Shown one piece after another: positions 20,516-29,971 of a stretch of DNA of 64,000 nucleotides. The position numbers and the translations under genes are program-made. Below the pieces are notes generated by a model, which was given only the letters and a program-made list of their open reading frames with translations, was not told the origin of the DNA and made no database searches. Every line of letters starts with the position of its first letter. Position 1 is the stretch's first letter. The stretch is from Pseudomonas anuradhapurensis (GTDB taxonomy: Bacteria > Pseudomonadota > Gammaproteobacteria > Pseudomonadales > Pseudomonadaceae), in NCBI RefSeq assembly GCF_014269225.2, contig NZ_CP077097.1, positions 3,483,001 to 3,547,000 on the forward strand, in the 5' to 3' direction.

Positions 20516-22443
20516 GCAAACGCCTGAGCTGGGACATCCACACCCGTACCCAGATCATCAGCCTCGGCCCGGCCCTGTTGCTGACCCTGCTGCTGATCAG
20601 TTTCTTTACCTTCGTCCGCATCCAGGACCTGCGCCAGGAGCTGAACCACACCGGGCAACTGATCGCCAACCAGCTGGCGCCGGCCTCGGAGTATGGGGTG
20701 ATATCGGGCAACAACGAGGTGCTCGAAGGCCTGATGCGCGCCACCCTCAGCATTCCCCACGTGCGCTTTCTGGAGGTGCAGGACAGCCGCAACCATATCC
20801 TGGTGTACGTCGAGCAATCCGATGAAAGCACCAGTCGCGCGCAACGCGTCGAAGTGTTCCAGGCGCCCATCCGCCTGCAGCAGATCCGCCTGGACAACGA
20901 CTTCCTGCAACAGGGCAAGGCAACCGCCCCGGCCATCGGCGACGATTACCTGGGCCGGGTGATCGTCGGCATGTCCGATGACGCCTTCAGCCAGCGCCAG
21001 CAGGAGATCGTGATCAAGGCCGGCATCCTCGCGCTGTTCGCCCTGCTGTTCACCTTCCTCCTGGCGCGCCGCCTGGCCCTGAGCCTGGCCAAGCCGATCA
21101 GCGACATGGGCCATGCGGTCAAGGCCATCCAGCAGGGCGAGTACGACACCCTGCTGCCGGTGGTCGATGACAGCGAGCTCGGCCACCTGGCGCGCCACAT
21201 CAACAACCTGGCGCACGCCCTCGAGCAGGCCAGCGATGAACAGAAACAGGCCATTGCCGAGCTGATCCAGGCCCGCGAAGAGGCCGAGCAGGCCAACCGC
21301 GCCAAGTCGGACTTCCTGGCCATGATGAGCCACGAACTGCGTACACCGATGAATGGCGTGCTGGGCATGCTGCAGTTGCTGGAAACCACGCCGCTGAGCA
21401 ACGAACAGGCGGAGTATACGGCGGTGGCCAGCGAGTCCACCGGGCACCTGCTCAAGGTCATCAACGACATTCTCGACTTCTCGCGCATCGAGCGTGCCGC
21501 GCTGCAGCTGGAACACATCGACTTCAACCTCGGCGAGCTGATCACCAGCAGTGTCCAGTCGTTCCAGCACAGCGCCCAGCAGCGTGGCCTCGGCCTGCAC
21601 CTGCAAACGCCGGCCGGCATCGAGCAACTGCAGGTCAACGGCGACCCCACGCGTATCCGCCAGATCCTGCTGAACCTGGTGGGCAATGCCTTGAAGTTCA
21701 CCGAACGCGGGCAGGTGCAGGTCGAGGCCCACTGGCAGGTACTCGACCGGCAACTGATCTGGCTGACCTGCAGCGTGCGTGACACCGGTATCGGCATCGA
21801 CAGCGAACGCCTGGAAATGATGTTCGTCGCCTTCCAGCAGGCCGACAGCTCGATTTCCCGCCGCTATGGTGGCACCGGGCTGGGGCTGTCGATCGCCCGT
21901 ACCCTGGCCGAACGCATGGGTGGCAAGCTGCGCGGCGAAAGCCGTGAAGGCCTGGGTTCGACCTTTACCCTGGAAATGCCGTTGGCCCTGGCCAGCCCTG
22001 CCCCGGCCGCGCTGGCGCAGGCAAGCGAGGCACATCCTGCGGTGGGCGATGATAGCCAGGTGTTGCTGGTAGAGGACAATCAAGTCAACCAGAGCGTCAT
22101 CGCCGCCATGCTGCGCAGCCTGGGGTTGGCGGTCTGCACCGCCGAGGACGGCCTGGAGGCGGTCGAACGGGTCAGCCGGCAGCGCTTTGCCGCCGTGCTG
22201 ATGGATTGCCGCCTGCCACACCTGGACGGCTATGAGGCTACCCGGCGCATCCGCCAGCTGCCCAACGGCGCCGGGCTACCGATCATCGCCCTGACCGCCA
22301 ATGCCCTGCAGGGCGACCGCGAGCGTTGCATGGCCGCCGGCATGGACGATTACCTGAGCAAACCCTTGCGCCGCACCGAACTGCAGCAGGTGCTGCAGCG
22401 CTGGCTACCCGGTCGGACAACCGCGACTGGCGATAAATGCTAA
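20512..22443 (+). CDS. Hybrid sensor histidine kinase/response regulator, PA1611-type
   Basis: A 643-residue inner-membrane hybrid kinase. Transmembrane helices at about 14-35 and 168-187 flank a periplasmic sensor domain (36-165). A HAMP region follows (about 188-240), then a coiled coil, the dimerisation helix with H274 in [11 protein letters not shown], an ATPase domain with NALKF, DTGIGI and GTGLGLS boxes, and a C-terminal receiver with D565 in LMDCRLP and K near 617. There is no HPt domain, so an external phosphotransfer protein is required. It occupies the position of P. aeruginosa PA1611 (next to fabA), reported to signal through HptB and to bind RetS. Its start overlaps the binding-protein gene, and fabA begins 207 bp downstream. 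Confidence 0.92.
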   Translation: MSKRLSWDIHTRTQIISLGPALLLTLLLISFFTFVRIQDLRQELNHTGQLIANQLAPASEYGVISGNNEVLEGLMRATLSIPHVRFLEVQDSRNHILVYVEQSDESTSRAQRVEVFQAPIRLQQIRLDNDFLQQGKATAPAIGDDYLGRVIVGMSDDAFSQRQQEIVIKAGILALFALLFTFLLARRLALSLAKPISDMGHAVKAIQQGEYDTLLPVVDDSELGHLARHINNLAHALEQASDEQKQAIAELIQAREEAEQANRAKSDFLAMMSHELRTPMNGVLGMLQLLETTPLSNEQAEYTAVASESTGHLLKVINDILDFSRIERAALQLEHIDFNLGELITSSVQSFQHSAQQRGLGLHLQTPAGIEQLQVNGDPTRIRQILLNLVGNALKFTERGQVQVEAHWQVLDRQLIWLTCSVRDTGIGIDSERLEMMFVAFQQADSSISRRYGGTGLGLSIARTLAERMGGKLRGESREGLGSTFTLEMPLALASPAPAALAQASEAHPAVGDDSQVLLVEDNQVNQSVIAAMLRSLGLAVCTAEDGLEAVERVSRQRFAAVLMDCRLPHLDGYEATRRIRQLPNGAGLPIIALTANALQGDRERCMAAGMDDYLSKPLRRTELQQVLQRWLPGRTTATGDKC

Positions 22444-22501
22444 AGTGCGGCAGTCTTAAACACTGGACAGGACCTTCAACGGACCTGAAAATAGACGTTT
22501 C

Positions 22502-22517
22502 AGTGCACACCTGTACT
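22502..22517. promoter_or_regulatory. Imperfect palindrome in the fabA upstream region
   Basis: AGTGCACACCTGTACT has related half-sites (AGTGCA against AGTACA in the complement) and lies about 135 bp upstream of fabA. Pseudomonad fabAB genes are controlled by TetR-type lipid regulators such as DesT, whose operator is also a palindrome starting AGT. The identification is weak, and no promoter hexamers were resolved. Confidence 0.25.
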
Positions 22518-22650
22518 TCTTTCGCCAGGTGCGCTGTGACTTTCACCACAACGCAATAGTCTACCTGTAGGCTGCCGCCCCGAAGCTGTTGGTTTTCGGG
22601 CCGGCCGGGAAGATTCATCCCCTGCCACAGGGGGTTATTGAGGAGCTCGC

Positions 22651-23166
22651 ATGACCAAACAACACGCCTTTACTCGGGAAGACCTGCTGCGCTGCAGTCG
22701 CGGTGAGCTGTTCGGCCCAGGTAATGCGCAACTGCCCGCGCCGAACATGCTGATGGTCGATCGCATCACCCATATCAGCGAAGAAGGCGGCAAGTACGGC
22801 AAAGGTGAATTGGTCGCCGAGCTGGATATCACCCCGGACCTGTGGTTCTTCGCCTGCCACTTCGAAGGCGACCCGGTAATGCCGGGCTGCCTGGGCCTGG
22901 ACGCCATGTGGCAGCTGGTCGGTTTCTTCCTCGGCTGGCAGGGCTTGCCGGGCCGCGGCCGCGCCCTGGGTTCGGGCGAGGTGAAGTTCTTTGGCCAGGT
23001 ACTGCCGCAGGCCAAGAAGGTCACTTACAACATCCACATCAAGCGCGTCCTGAAGGGCAAGCTGAACATGGCCATCGCCGATGGCTCGGTCAGCGTCGAC
23101 GGCCGCGAGATCTACACTGCCGAAGGCCTGCGGGTCGGCGTGTTCACCTCCACTGACAATTTCTAA
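22651..23166 (+). CDS. fabA: FabA, 3-hydroxydecanoyl-ACP dehydratase/isomerase
   Basis: A 171-residue cytoplasmic enzyme that dehydrates 3-hydroxyacyl-ACP and isomerises trans-2- to cis-3-decenoyl-ACP, the branch point for unsaturated fatty acids. The catalytic pair H70 ([14 protein letters not shown]) and D84 (LGLDAMWQ) is present at the standard positions. The start has a GAGGAGCTC ribosome site. The gene is followed after 11 bp by fabB, the usual fabAB operon. Length equals that of characterised FabA proteins. Confidence 0.98.
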   Translation: MTKQHAFTREDLLRCSRGELFGPGNAQLPAPNMLMVDRITHISEEGGKYGKGELVAELDITPDLWFFACHFEGDPVMPGCLGLDAMWQLVGFFLGWQGLPGRGRALGSGEVKFFGQVLPQAKKVTYNIHIKRVLKGKLNMAIADGSVSVDGREIYTAEGLRVGVFTSTDNF

Positions 23167-23177
23167 GGGTTATTCGC

Positions 23178-24398
23178 ATGCGCCGCGTCGTTATCACTGG
23201 TCTGGGCATCGTATCGTGCCTGGGCAATGACAAAGCTACCGTTACCGAAAACCTGCGCAACAGCCGTCCGGGTATCCGTTACAACCCGGAATACAAGGAA
23301 ATGGGGCTGCGTAGCCAGGTTTCCGGGTCCATCGACCTCAACCTCGAAGAACTGATCGACCGCAAGGTCTATCGCTTCGTCGGCCACGCCGCTGCCTACG
23401 CCTACCTGGCGATGCAGGACGCGATCAAGGATGCTGGCCTGACCGAAGAACAGGTGTCCAACCCGCGTACCGGCCTGGTGGCTGGCTCCGGCGGCGCCTC
23501 GACCCTGAACCAGATGGAAGCGCTGGACACCCTGCGCGAGAAAGGCGTCAAGCGTGTCGGCCCGTACCGCGTAACCCGCACCATGGGCAGCACCGTTTCG
23601 GCGTGCCTGGCCACCCCGTTCAAGATCAAGGGCATCAACTACTCGATCTCGTCGGCCTGCGCCACCTCGGCACACTGCATCGGCACCGCGCTGGAGCAGA
23701 TCCAGTGGGGCAAGCAGGACATCGTCTTCGCCGGTGGCGGTGAAGAAGAGCACTGGAGCCAGTCGTTCCTGTTCGACGCCATGGGCGCCCTGTCGACCAA
23801 GCGCAACGAGACCCCGGAACTGGCCTCGCGCGCTTATGACGCCGACCGTGATGGCTTCGTCATCGCCGGTGGTGGCGGCATGGTAGTGGTCGAGGAGCTG
23901 GAACACGCCCTGGCCCGCGGTGCCAAGATCTACGCCGAAATCGTCGGCTACGGCGCTACTTCCGACGGTTACGACATGGTCGCTCCGAGCGGTGAAGGTG
24001 CCATCCGCTGCATGCAGCAGGCGCTGTCCACTGTCAACACCCCGATCGACTACCTGAACACCCACGGCACCTCGACCCCGGTCGGTGACGTTGCCGAGAT
24101 CAAGGGCGTTCGCGCGGTATTCGGCGACAAGGCACCGAAGATCAGCTCGACCAAGAGCCTGTCGGGCCACTCGCTGGGCGCTGCTGGCGTGCACGAGGCG
24201 ATCTACTGCCTGCTGATGATGGAAAACAACTTCATCGCCGGCTCCGCCAACATCGACGAGCTGGACCCAGAGGTCGCCGACATGCCGATCCTGCGCAAGA
24301 CCGAAGAGAACGCCAAGATCGACACGGTCATGAGCAACAGCTTCGGCTTCGGCGGCACCAACGCCACCCTGGTGCTCAAGCGCTGGGAAGGCAAGTAA
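23178..24398 (+). CDS. fabB: FabB, beta-ketoacyl-ACP synthase I
   Basis: A 406-residue condensing enzyme that elongates cis-3-decenoyl-ACP in the unsaturated branch of type II fatty acid synthesis. The nucleophile is C161 in [12 protein letters not shown], with the catalytic histidines in [11 protein letters not shown] and SGHSLGAAG. It forms an operon with fabA 11 bp upstream and ends before a strong terminator hairpin at 24418-24446. Complete, with no unusual features. Confidence 0.98.
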   Translation: MRRVVITGLGIVSCLGNDKATVTENLRNSRPGIRYNPEYKEMGLRSQVSGSIDLNLEELIDRKVYRFVGHAAAYAYLAMQDAIKDAGLTEEQVSNPRTGLVAGSGGASTLNQMEALDTLREKGVKRVGPYRVTRTMGSTVSACLATPFKIKGINYSISSACATSAHCIGTALEQIQWGKQDIVFAGGGEEEHWSQSFLFDAMGALSTKRNETPELASRAYDADRDGFVIAGGGGMVVVEELEHALARGAKIYAEIVGYGATSDGYDMVAPSGEGAIRCMQQALSTVNTPIDYLNTHGTSTPVGDVAEIKGVRAVFGDKAPKISSTKSLSGHSLGAAGVHEAIYCLLMMENNFIAGSANIDELDPEVADMPILRKTEENAKIDTVMSNSFGFGGTNATLVLKRWEGK

Positions 24399-24417
24399 GA
24401 CGCTGCTGCGGTAAACG

Positions 24418-24446
24418 AAAACGCCCCGACTGGTTCGGGGCGTTTT
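24418..24446 (+). terminator. Rho-independent terminator of fabAB
   Basis: The GC-rich stem CGCCCCGA/TCGGGGCG with a TTTT tail, preceded by AAAA, lies 20 bp after the fabB stop codon. Confidence 0.85.
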
Positions 24447-24463
24447 CATTTGTATCGCCTGTG

Positions 24464-24560
24464 CCGGCCTCTTCGCGGGCACGCCCGCTCCCACAGGGGC
24501 CCCATGGCATTCAGGCTTGTGGTGATCCTGTGGGAGCGGGCATGCCCGCGAAGAGGCCGG
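24464..24560. repeat. Paired REP-like inverted repeat
   Basis: 34-nt arms at 24464-24497 and 24527-24560, complementary apart from isolated bases, contain CTCTTCGCGGGCACGCCCGC and its complement and the CTGTGGGAGCGGG core. They fill the convergent gap between the fabAB terminator and the amidohydrolase gene. Confidence 0.9.
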
Positions 24561-24566
24561 TACAGG

Positions 24567-25574
24567 TCACTTGCGAACCTTGGGCAACACCGCCAGAAAA
24601 TTCTCCCGGGCCACCTTATTGGCCACCTGTTCCGGCAATGCATCCAGAAACGGCCTGAACCCGTGCATCTGCTCTCCCAGGCTGCCAAACCGCCCCACCA
24701 CATCCGAGCCCAGCATGAAGCGCTCCGGGTACTTCTCGACCAAGGCCAGCCACGCCTTGCGCGGCACACCCTTGCTGTCCAGCAAATAGGGTTCCAGCAC
24801 GCTCCACGACAGGTCGACATACAGGTTCGGATAATCTTCCAGCAACCGCGTCAGCACCGGCAGCAGAAAGTCCATCTGCGTCTGGTGCCGGTGGATTTCC
24901 ATGCTGCTGCCGGCATGCGCCCAGATGAATCGCGTGTGCGGGTGATTGCGCAGCGGCTCTTCGATTTCGGCCAGGTACAGCGGGTTGCGCTCGCGCTTGG
25001 AGGTGATATTGGAATGCAGCAGCACCGGCAGGTCACGCTCGGCGGCCAGGTGATAGATACGCGTCATGGCTTCGTTATTGGCGCGCGGAGTGTCGCCGCT
25101 GGTCAGCGCCGTCAGGTCATCATGACGGGTGAATACCTCGCCAATGCCCTGCCACAGCCCCGGGTACAGGTCGAGCATGCGCTCGATATGGCTGACGGCA
25201 TTCTTGTCCACCGGGTTGAAGCCACTCAGGAACGGGTGAAAGCGTTGGCGCTGGGACTCCGGCAACTGCTGCAGCGCTGCCGCCACATAGGTGTCGGTGG
25301 CGCTGTACCAGTAGGCATCGGCGTCGTCACCGGCGTAGTAGCGTGGGCGCTTGGGCTCATCTTCATGCCATTTCTTGGCCACCGGGATGCCGGATATCAT
25401 CGATCGCTCGATGCCCGCGGCATCCATGGCCTTGATCAATGCCGGCATGCCTTCGCTTTCCTGAAAGAAATCGACGTAGTGCAGATGCGCATCACTGTAG
25501 CGGTAGTCACGCGCCTGTACCGCCTGGCACAACCAGGTGGACAACAGCGCGCAGGCCAGCGCTCGGGCTATCAT
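24567..25574 (-). CDS. Amidohydrolase-family TIM-barrel metal hydrolase, exported
   Basis: A 335-residue protein with a signal sequence (IARALACALLSTWLCQAVQA) and an amidohydrolase barrel. Metal-ligand motifs appear in order: SDAHLHYVDFF (HxH-like, about residues 28-38), LLHSNIT near 190, WAHAGSS near 220 and GSDVVGRF near 295. It resembles amidohydrolase_2 enzymes that cleave or decarboxylate small ring or carboxylic substrates; the substrate is not evident. Export of such an enzyme is somewhat unusual. The gene is divergent from pirin, with about 115 bp between them. Confidence 0.82.
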   Translation of the reverse strand: MIARALACALLSTWLCQAVQARDYRYSDAHLHYVDFFQESEGMPALIKAMDAAGIERSMISGIPVAKKWHEDEPKRPRYYAGDDADAYWYSATDTYVAAALQQLPESQRQRFHPFLSGFNPVDKNAVSHIERMLDLYPGLWQGIGEVFTRHDDLTALTSGDTPRANNEAMTRIYHLAAERDLPVLLHSNITSKRERNPLYLAEIEEPLRNHPHTRFIWAHAGSSMEIHRHQTQMDFLLPVLTRLLEDYPNLYVDLSWSVLEPYLLDSKGVPRKAWLALVEKYPERFMLGSDVVGRFGSLGEQMHGFRPFLDALPEQVANKVARENFLAVLPKVRK

Positions 25575-25690
25575 GGGCAGCGTCCTTTTGCGAATACCGA
25601 CCCTGTAGACCGGCCGGCCAGCGAGACGGTTCAGCCCGGGCAGACAAACCGCTATGCTTGGGGCATTTCCCCGTGCCTGGAGCCCTTCCC

Positions 25691-26554
25691 ATGAGCAGCC
25701 CCCTGGTCATCCACCCGCGCGCCGAATCGGTCGAGGGCCAGCCGATCCTGCGCCCGCTGCCGTCGGCCCAGTGCCGCAGTGTCGGCCCGTTCGTGTTTTT
25801 CGACCATATGCTGGAAACCGACTATGCCCCGGGGCATGGCATGGACATCCGCCAGCACCCGCACATCGGCCTGTCGACCCTGACCTACCTGTTCGAAGGG
25901 GCAATACTGCACAAGGACAGCCTCGGCTCGGCGCAGCGGGTGCTGCCGGGAGAGGTCAGCTGGATGACCGCAGGCAGCGGCGTCGCCCATGTCGAGCGCA
26001 CACCTGAAGATGCCTGGGCCCATGGCTCGCGCCTGCATGGTTTGCAGGTATGGCTGGCATCACCGCGCGAACATGAACAGGGCCCGGCCAGCTACAGCCA
26101 TTACCCGGCTGCCAGCCTGCCCGTCAGCGACAGCCTGGGAGTGCGCATCTGCATGATCGCCGGCAGCGGGTTCTGCCTGCAATCACCGGTGCCGGTACTC
26201 TCCCCTACCCTTTACGCGCATGTGCAAATGCAGCCGGCGACCACCTTGCGGGTACCGACCGAGCATGCGCAGCGGGCGTTGTACCTGCTCGATGGTGAGC
26301 TGATGATGGACAATGAATCCGTTGCAGCCTGCTGCCTGATCGTGTTGCCGGAGGGCGAAGAAGTCACTCTGTATGCGGAGGGGGCATGCCAGCTGGTGCT
26401 GATTGGCGGTGCGCCACTGGATGGGCCACGGCGGATGAACTGGAATTTTGTCGCCAGTGATGGGGAACTGATCGAACAGGCCCGGGCCAGGTGGGCTGCG
26501 GGGGATTGGCCGGCGGTGCCGGGGGAAACTTCGAGGATCGAGCTGCCGCGCTGA
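25691..26554 (+). CDS. Pirin family protein
   Basis: A 287-residue bicupin of the pirin family. The N-terminal cupin has the metal-binding histidine cluster HPHIGLSTLTYLFEGAILHKDSLG, then SWMTAGSGVAHVERTP. Bacterial pirins are redox-responsive iron proteins, some with quercetinase activity; the role here is unknown. The ATG at 25691 lies after a weak purine-rich ribosome site and the protein starts MSSPLVIHPRAESVEG, typical of the family; the longer open frame from 25439 overlaps the divergent amidohydrolase gene and is not believed. It is followed by a REP pair. Confidence 0.88.
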   Translation: MSSPLVIHPRAESVEGQPILRPLPSAQCRSVGPFVFFDHMLETDYAPGHGMDIRQHPHIGLSTLTYLFEGAILHKDSLGSAQRVLPGEVSWMTAGSGVAHVERTPEDAWAHGSRLHGLQVWLASPREHEQGPASYSHYPAASLPVSDSLGVRICMIAGSGFCLQSPVPVLSPTLYAHVQMQPATTLRVPTEHAQRALYLLDGELMMDNESVAACCLIVLPEGEEVTLYAEGACQLVLIGGAPLDGPRRMNWNFVASDGELIEQARARWAAGDWPAVPGETSRIELPR

Positions 26555-26561
26555 TCTGGGG

Positions 26562-26698
26562 GCTGCTCTGCAGCCCATCGCGACGCAAGGCCGCTCCTAC
26601 AGGGATAGCGTGGCTCATAGCATACAGGGATAGCGTGGCTCATGGCATACGCGGTCCTTGTAGGAGCGGCCTTGTGTCGCGATGGGCCGCAGAGCGGC
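26562..26698. repeat. Paired REP-like repeat with a tandem 25-bp duplication in its centre
   Basis: Inverted arms of about 40 nt (26562-26601 and 26659-26698) carry CGCGACGCAAGGCCGCTCCT and its near complement. Between them, 26599-26623 and 26624-26648 are a direct tandem duplication of a 25-bp unit (starting ACAGGGATAGCGTGG) with one mismatch. The unit lies between pirin and the dienelactone hydrolase gene and contains no coding sequence. Confidence 0.85.
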
Positions 26699-26710
26699 CC
26701 CCATGCTATG

Positions 26711-27436
26711 TCAGCGCTGGAACACTTCAGTCAGCAGGTTATGCATCGCGCGGAACGCCCGCTCCGAGGTGCGCCGGTCATACTGCATCTTGCCCGGCAC
26801 ATTGGCATTCGGGTCGGTAAACGAGTGCACCGCGCCGCCATAGCTGAGCAACTGCCAATCGACCTTGGCCGCGTTCATCTCGTCCTCGAATGCCGGCAAC
26901 TGCTCTTTCGGCACCAGCGGGTCCGATGCGCCGTGCAGCACCAGCACCGAACCCTTGATGCGCTTGGCGTCCTCCGGGTCCGGCGTATCCAGGGTGCCAT
27001 GGAACGACACCGCAGCGCGCAGGTCGGCGCCCGAACGTGCCAGCTCCAGCGCACAGCAGCCACCGAAGCAGAAGCCGAACGTGGCCACCTTGCCGGGCTC
27101 CAGCAACGCCTTCGATTGCCCCAGCAGCTGGGCCAGGGCTTCCTGCATGCGCTTGCGCAGTTCACCACGGTCGTCCTTGAGCGGCATCATGGCCGCGCCA
27201 GCCTCGTCGGCATTGGACGGGCGCAACGATTGCCCGTACAGGTCGGCAATCAGTACCACATAGCCCTTCTCAGCCACTTCCTTGGCAATGCGCTCGGCCC
27301 CTTCGCCAATGCCCATCCAGTTCGGCGCCATCACCAAGCCCGGGCGGCCCAACGCTCCCGGCTCATACACCAGGCGGCTTTCATAGGTCTTGCCGGACAG
27401 GTGATAGACCAGCGACTCGACGATTACTTTGCTCAT
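26711..27436 (-). CDS. Dienelactone hydrolase family protein
   Basis: A 241-residue alpha/beta hydrolase. The nucleophile is the cysteine of FGFCFGGCCAL (about residue 116), the DLH-type cysteine nucleophile in G-x-C-x-G-G. An acid residue lies in LHGASDPLVPKEQ near 168 and a histidine in YGGAVHSFTDPNA near 200. DLH enzymes open lactone rings in aromatic degradation, but family members also act on other esters and no catabolic genes lie nearby. An AAAGGAG ribosome site precedes the ATG at 27436. It lies downstream of htpG, after the htpG terminator. Confidence 0.88.
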   Translation of the reverse strand: MSKVIVESLVYHLSGKTYESRLVYEPGALGRPGLVMAPNWMGIGEGAERIAKEVAEKGYVVLIADLYGQSLRPSNADEAGAAMMPLKDDRGELRKRMQEALAQLLGQSKALLEPGKVATFGFCFGGCCALELARSGADLRAAVSFHGTLDTPDPEDAKRIKGSVLVLHGASDPLVPKEQLPAFEDEMNAAKVDWQLLSYGGAVHSFTDPNANVPGKMQYDRRTSERAFRAMHNLLTEVFQR

Positions 27437-27477
27437 CAAACACTCCTTTGCCAATCATGATCATGATGCCCGCCATG

Positions 27478-27504
27478 AAAAAAGCCCGCCGAAGCGGGCT
27501 TTTC
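27478..27504 (-). terminator. Rho-independent terminator of htpG
   Basis: On the minus strand an AAAAGCCCGC/GCGGGCTTTTTT hairpin with a T run begins 11 bp after the htpG stop codon. Confidence 0.85.
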
Positions 27505-27514
27505 ATCCATCAAC

Positions 27515-29419
27515 TCAAGCAGACAGCTCGACCAGCAGCTTGTTCAGGCGACGAACGTAAGCCGCCGGGTCCTTCAGGCTGTCACCGGCCGCCAGGGCCG
27601 CCTGATCGAACAGGATATGCGACAGCTCGGCGAAGCGGTCTTCGCTCTGTTCGTTGTCCAGCTTCTCGATCAGCGGGTGGGTCGGGTTGAATTCGAAGAT
27701 CGGCTTCGACTCCGGCACCTTCTGCCCGCTGGCCTCGAGGATCTGGCGCATCTGCAGGCCCAGGTCCTGTTCACCGATGGCGAGGATCGCCGGCGAATCG
27801 GTCAGGCGGTGCGACACGCGCACTTCGGCCACGCTGTCACCCAGCGCACCCTTCAGGCGCTCGACCAGGCCTTCCTTTTCCTTGGCGACTTCTTCCTGGG
27901 CCTTCTTGTCTTCTTCCGAATCCAGCTTGCCCAGGTCCAGGTCGCCACGGGCGACGTCGACGAAGGCCTTGCCGTCGAACTCGTTGAGGTAGCTCATCAG
28001 CCACTCGTCGATGCGGTCGGTCAGCAGCAGCACTTCGATGCCTTTCTTGCGGAACACTTCCAGGTGCGGGCTGTTCTTCACCTGCGCGTACGACTCGCCG
28101 GTCAGGTAGTAGATCTTGTCCTGGCCTTCCTTGGCACGGGCCAGGTAGTCGGCCAGGGCAACGCTCTGCTCGCCGCTGTCGTCCTGGGTGGAGGCGAAGC
28201 GCAGCAGGCCGGCGATCTTCTCCTTGTTGGCGAAGTCCTCGGCCGGGCCTTCCTTCAGCACCTGGCCGAAGTTTTTCCAGAAGCCCTTGTACTGCTCGGG
28301 TTCGTTCTTCGCCAGCTTCTCCAGCATGTCCAGCACGCGCTTGGTCAGCGCGGTCTTCATCGAGTCGATGATCGGGTCTTTCTGCAGGATTTCACGCGAT
28401 ACGTTCAGCGACAGGTCGTTGGAATCGACCACGCCTTTGATGAAGCGCAGGTACAGCGGCAGGAACGACTCGGCCTGGTCCATGATGAACACGCGCTGCA
28501 CGTACAGCTTCAGGCCGCGTGGTGCTTCGCGCTGGTACAGGTCGAACGGCGCGCGCGCCGGTACGTACAGCAGCGAGTTGTATTCCAGCTTGCCTTCGAC
28601 CTTGTTGTGGCTCCAGGCCAGCGGGTTCTCGAAGTCGTGGCCGATGTGCTTGTAGAACTCCTGGTATTCCTCGTCCTTGATCTCGGTACGCGGACGGGTC
28701 CACAGGGCGCTGGCACGGTTGACGGTTTCCCATTCCTGGGCCGGCTGTTCCTCGCCTTCGGCGGCGACCTGCTCCTTCGGCAACTGGATCGGCAGGGCAA
28801 TGTGGTCGGAGTATTTCTTGACCACGTTGCGCAGGCGCCAGCCATCGGCGAATTCCTGCTCGCCCTTTTTCAGGTGCAGGACGATACGGGTACCGCGCTG
28901 CGGCTTGTCGACGGTGGCGACTTCGAACTCGCCCTCGCCCTTCGACGACCAGTGCACGCCTTCGGCGGCCGGCAGGCCGGCGCGGCGGCTATACACGTCG
29001 ACCTTGTCGGCAACGATGAATGCGGAGTAGAAGCCCACGCCGAACTGACCGATCAGGTGCGAATCCTTCTTCTGGTCACCGGTGAGGTTCTTCATGAAAT
29101 CGGCAGTGCCGGACTTGGCAATGGTACCCAGGTGGGCGATGACGTCTTCACGGCTCATGCCGATGCCGTTGTCCTCGAGGGTCACGGTACCGGCGTCCTT
29201 GTCGAAGCTCAGGCGAATCTTCAGGTCGGCGTCGTCTTCGAACAGCTCTGGCTTGGCCAGGGCCTCGAAACGCAGCTTGTCGGCGGCATCGGAGGCGTTG
29301 GAGATCAGTTCACGCAGGAAGATCTCCTTGTTCGAATACAGGGAATGGATCATGAGGTGCAGCAGCTGCTTCACCTCGGTCTGGAAGCCCAGCGTTTCTT
29401 TTTGAGTCTCCACACTCAT
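27515..29419 (-). CDS. htpG: HtpG, Hsp90-family molecular chaperone
   Basis: A 634-residue cytosolic ATP-dependent chaperone. GHKL ATPase motifs [10 protein letters not shown] (about residue 37), DNGIGM (about 85) and [11 protein letters not shown] (about 126) form the N-terminal nucleotide site, followed by the middle and C-terminal dimerisation domains. Length is standard. The ATG at 29419 ([12 protein letters not shown]) is preferred; an in-frame TTG at 29428 lies closer to GGAG and cannot be excluded. A near-perfect sigma-32 promoter at 29495-29522, inside the end of the upstream gene, predicts heat induction independent of that gene. A terminator follows at 27478-27504. Confidence 0.97.
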   Translation of the reverse strand: MSVETQKETLGFQTEVKQLLHLMIHSLYSNKEIFLRELISNASDAADKLRFEALAKPELFEDDADLKIRLSFDKDAGTVTLEDNGIGMSREDVIAHLGTIAKSGTADFMKNLTGDQKKDSHLIGQFGVGFYSAFIVADKVDVYSRRAGLPAAEGVHWSSKGEGEFEVATVDKPQRGTRIVLHLKKGEQEFADGWRLRNVVKKYSDHIALPIQLPKEQVAAEGEEQPAQEWETVNRASALWTRPRTEIKDEEYQEFYKHIGHDFENPLAWSHNKVEGKLEYNSLLYVPARAPFDLYQREAPRGLKLYVQRVFIMDQAESFLPLYLRFIKGVVDSNDLSLNVSREILQKDPIIDSMKTALTKRVLDMLEKLAKNEPEQYKGFWKNFGQVLKEGPAEDFANKEKIAGLLRFASTQDDSGEQSVALADYLARAKEGQDKIYYLTGESYAQVKNSPHLEVFRKKGIEVLLLTDRIDEWLMSYLNEFDGKAFVDVARGDLDLGKLDSEEDKKAQEEVAKEKEGLVERLKGALGDSVAEVRVSHRLTDSPAILAIGEQDLGLQMRQILEASGQKVPESKPIFEFNPTHPLIEKLDNEQSEDRFAELSHILFDQAALAAGDSLKDPAAYVRRLNKLLVELSA

Positions 29420-29488
29420 GGTCTTCAAAACTCCGATCTGATGGCAGTTGACGCCGGCGGCCAGTGCGGCCTGCGTTAGCGGCGGATG

Positions 29489-29971
29489 TCATGCAGATGG
29501 GGGCTGCGCGGATGATTTCAAGGGCTTTTCCGGTTCGATCTTGAAATGCGCGCGGGCGGTGGCAATCGGCGACTGCCTGTCGCCCTGCCAGGCGGTGATG
29601 GCTACATTGGTCACGCGCCGGCCCTGGCGCCACAGCTGGCACTGGGCGTAGGTATCGCGAAAATGCCCCGCCCGCAGGTAGTCGATGGAAAAATCGATGA
29701 TCTTGGGGATACTCGCGCTGTCGCTGTAGATCAGCAGGTACAGCGCTGCCGACAACTCCATGAAGCCTGCGATCACGCCACCGTGGATGGCAGGCAGCAG
29801 CGGGTTGCCGATGTTGTCCGGGTTGGCCGGCAGGCGGAACAACAGGTCATCGCCGTCGCGCGTGCATTCGATGCCAATCAGGCTGGCATAGGGAATCAGG
29901 GCCAGTAACGGCCGATAATCGCCAACCGCGTGGGCGGCGTTGAGTTGCTGGCGAACCGCGTGCGGGATCAT
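29489..29971 (-). CDS. PaaI-type (hot-dog fold) thioesterase
   Basis: A 160-residue hot-dog-fold protein. The family signature around residues 60-72, NIGNPLLPAIHGGVIAGFME, contains the HGG motif near the active site, and IDFSIDYLRAG is the second strand typical of PaaI/YbgC-like acyl-CoA thioesterases. The substrate is unknown. Its ATG overlaps the stop of a second PaaI-like gene immediately upstream (ATGA at 29968-29971), so the two may form a heteromer or arise from duplication. Its last codons contain the htpG sigma-32 promoter, a constraint on the C-terminal sequence. Confidence 0.88.
   Translation of the reverse strand: MIPHAVRQQLNAAHAVGDYRPLLALIPYASLIGIECTRDGDDLLFRLPANPDNIGNPLLPAIHGGVIAGFMELSAALYLLIYSDSASIPKIIDFSIDYLRAGHFRDTYAQCQLWRQGRRVTNVAITAWQGDRQSPIATARAHFKIEPEKPLKSSAQPPSA
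29495..29522 (-). promoter_or_regulatory. Sigma-32 (heat-shock) promoter of htpG
   Basis: Read on the minus strand: CTTGAAA, 13 bases, CCCCATCT. This matches the RpoH consensus CTTGAAA-N11-15-CCCCATNT at all fixed positions. Transcription would start near 29488, giving a leader of about 70 nt to the htpG ATG. The site lies inside the 3' end of the upstream thioesterase gene. Confidence 0.8.

Noticed and set aside
20410..22221. Minus-strand frame (603 aa) opposite the hybrid kinase
   Set aside because: The composition is that of antisense high-GC sequence and the sense strand encodes clear histidine-kinase and receiver motifs.
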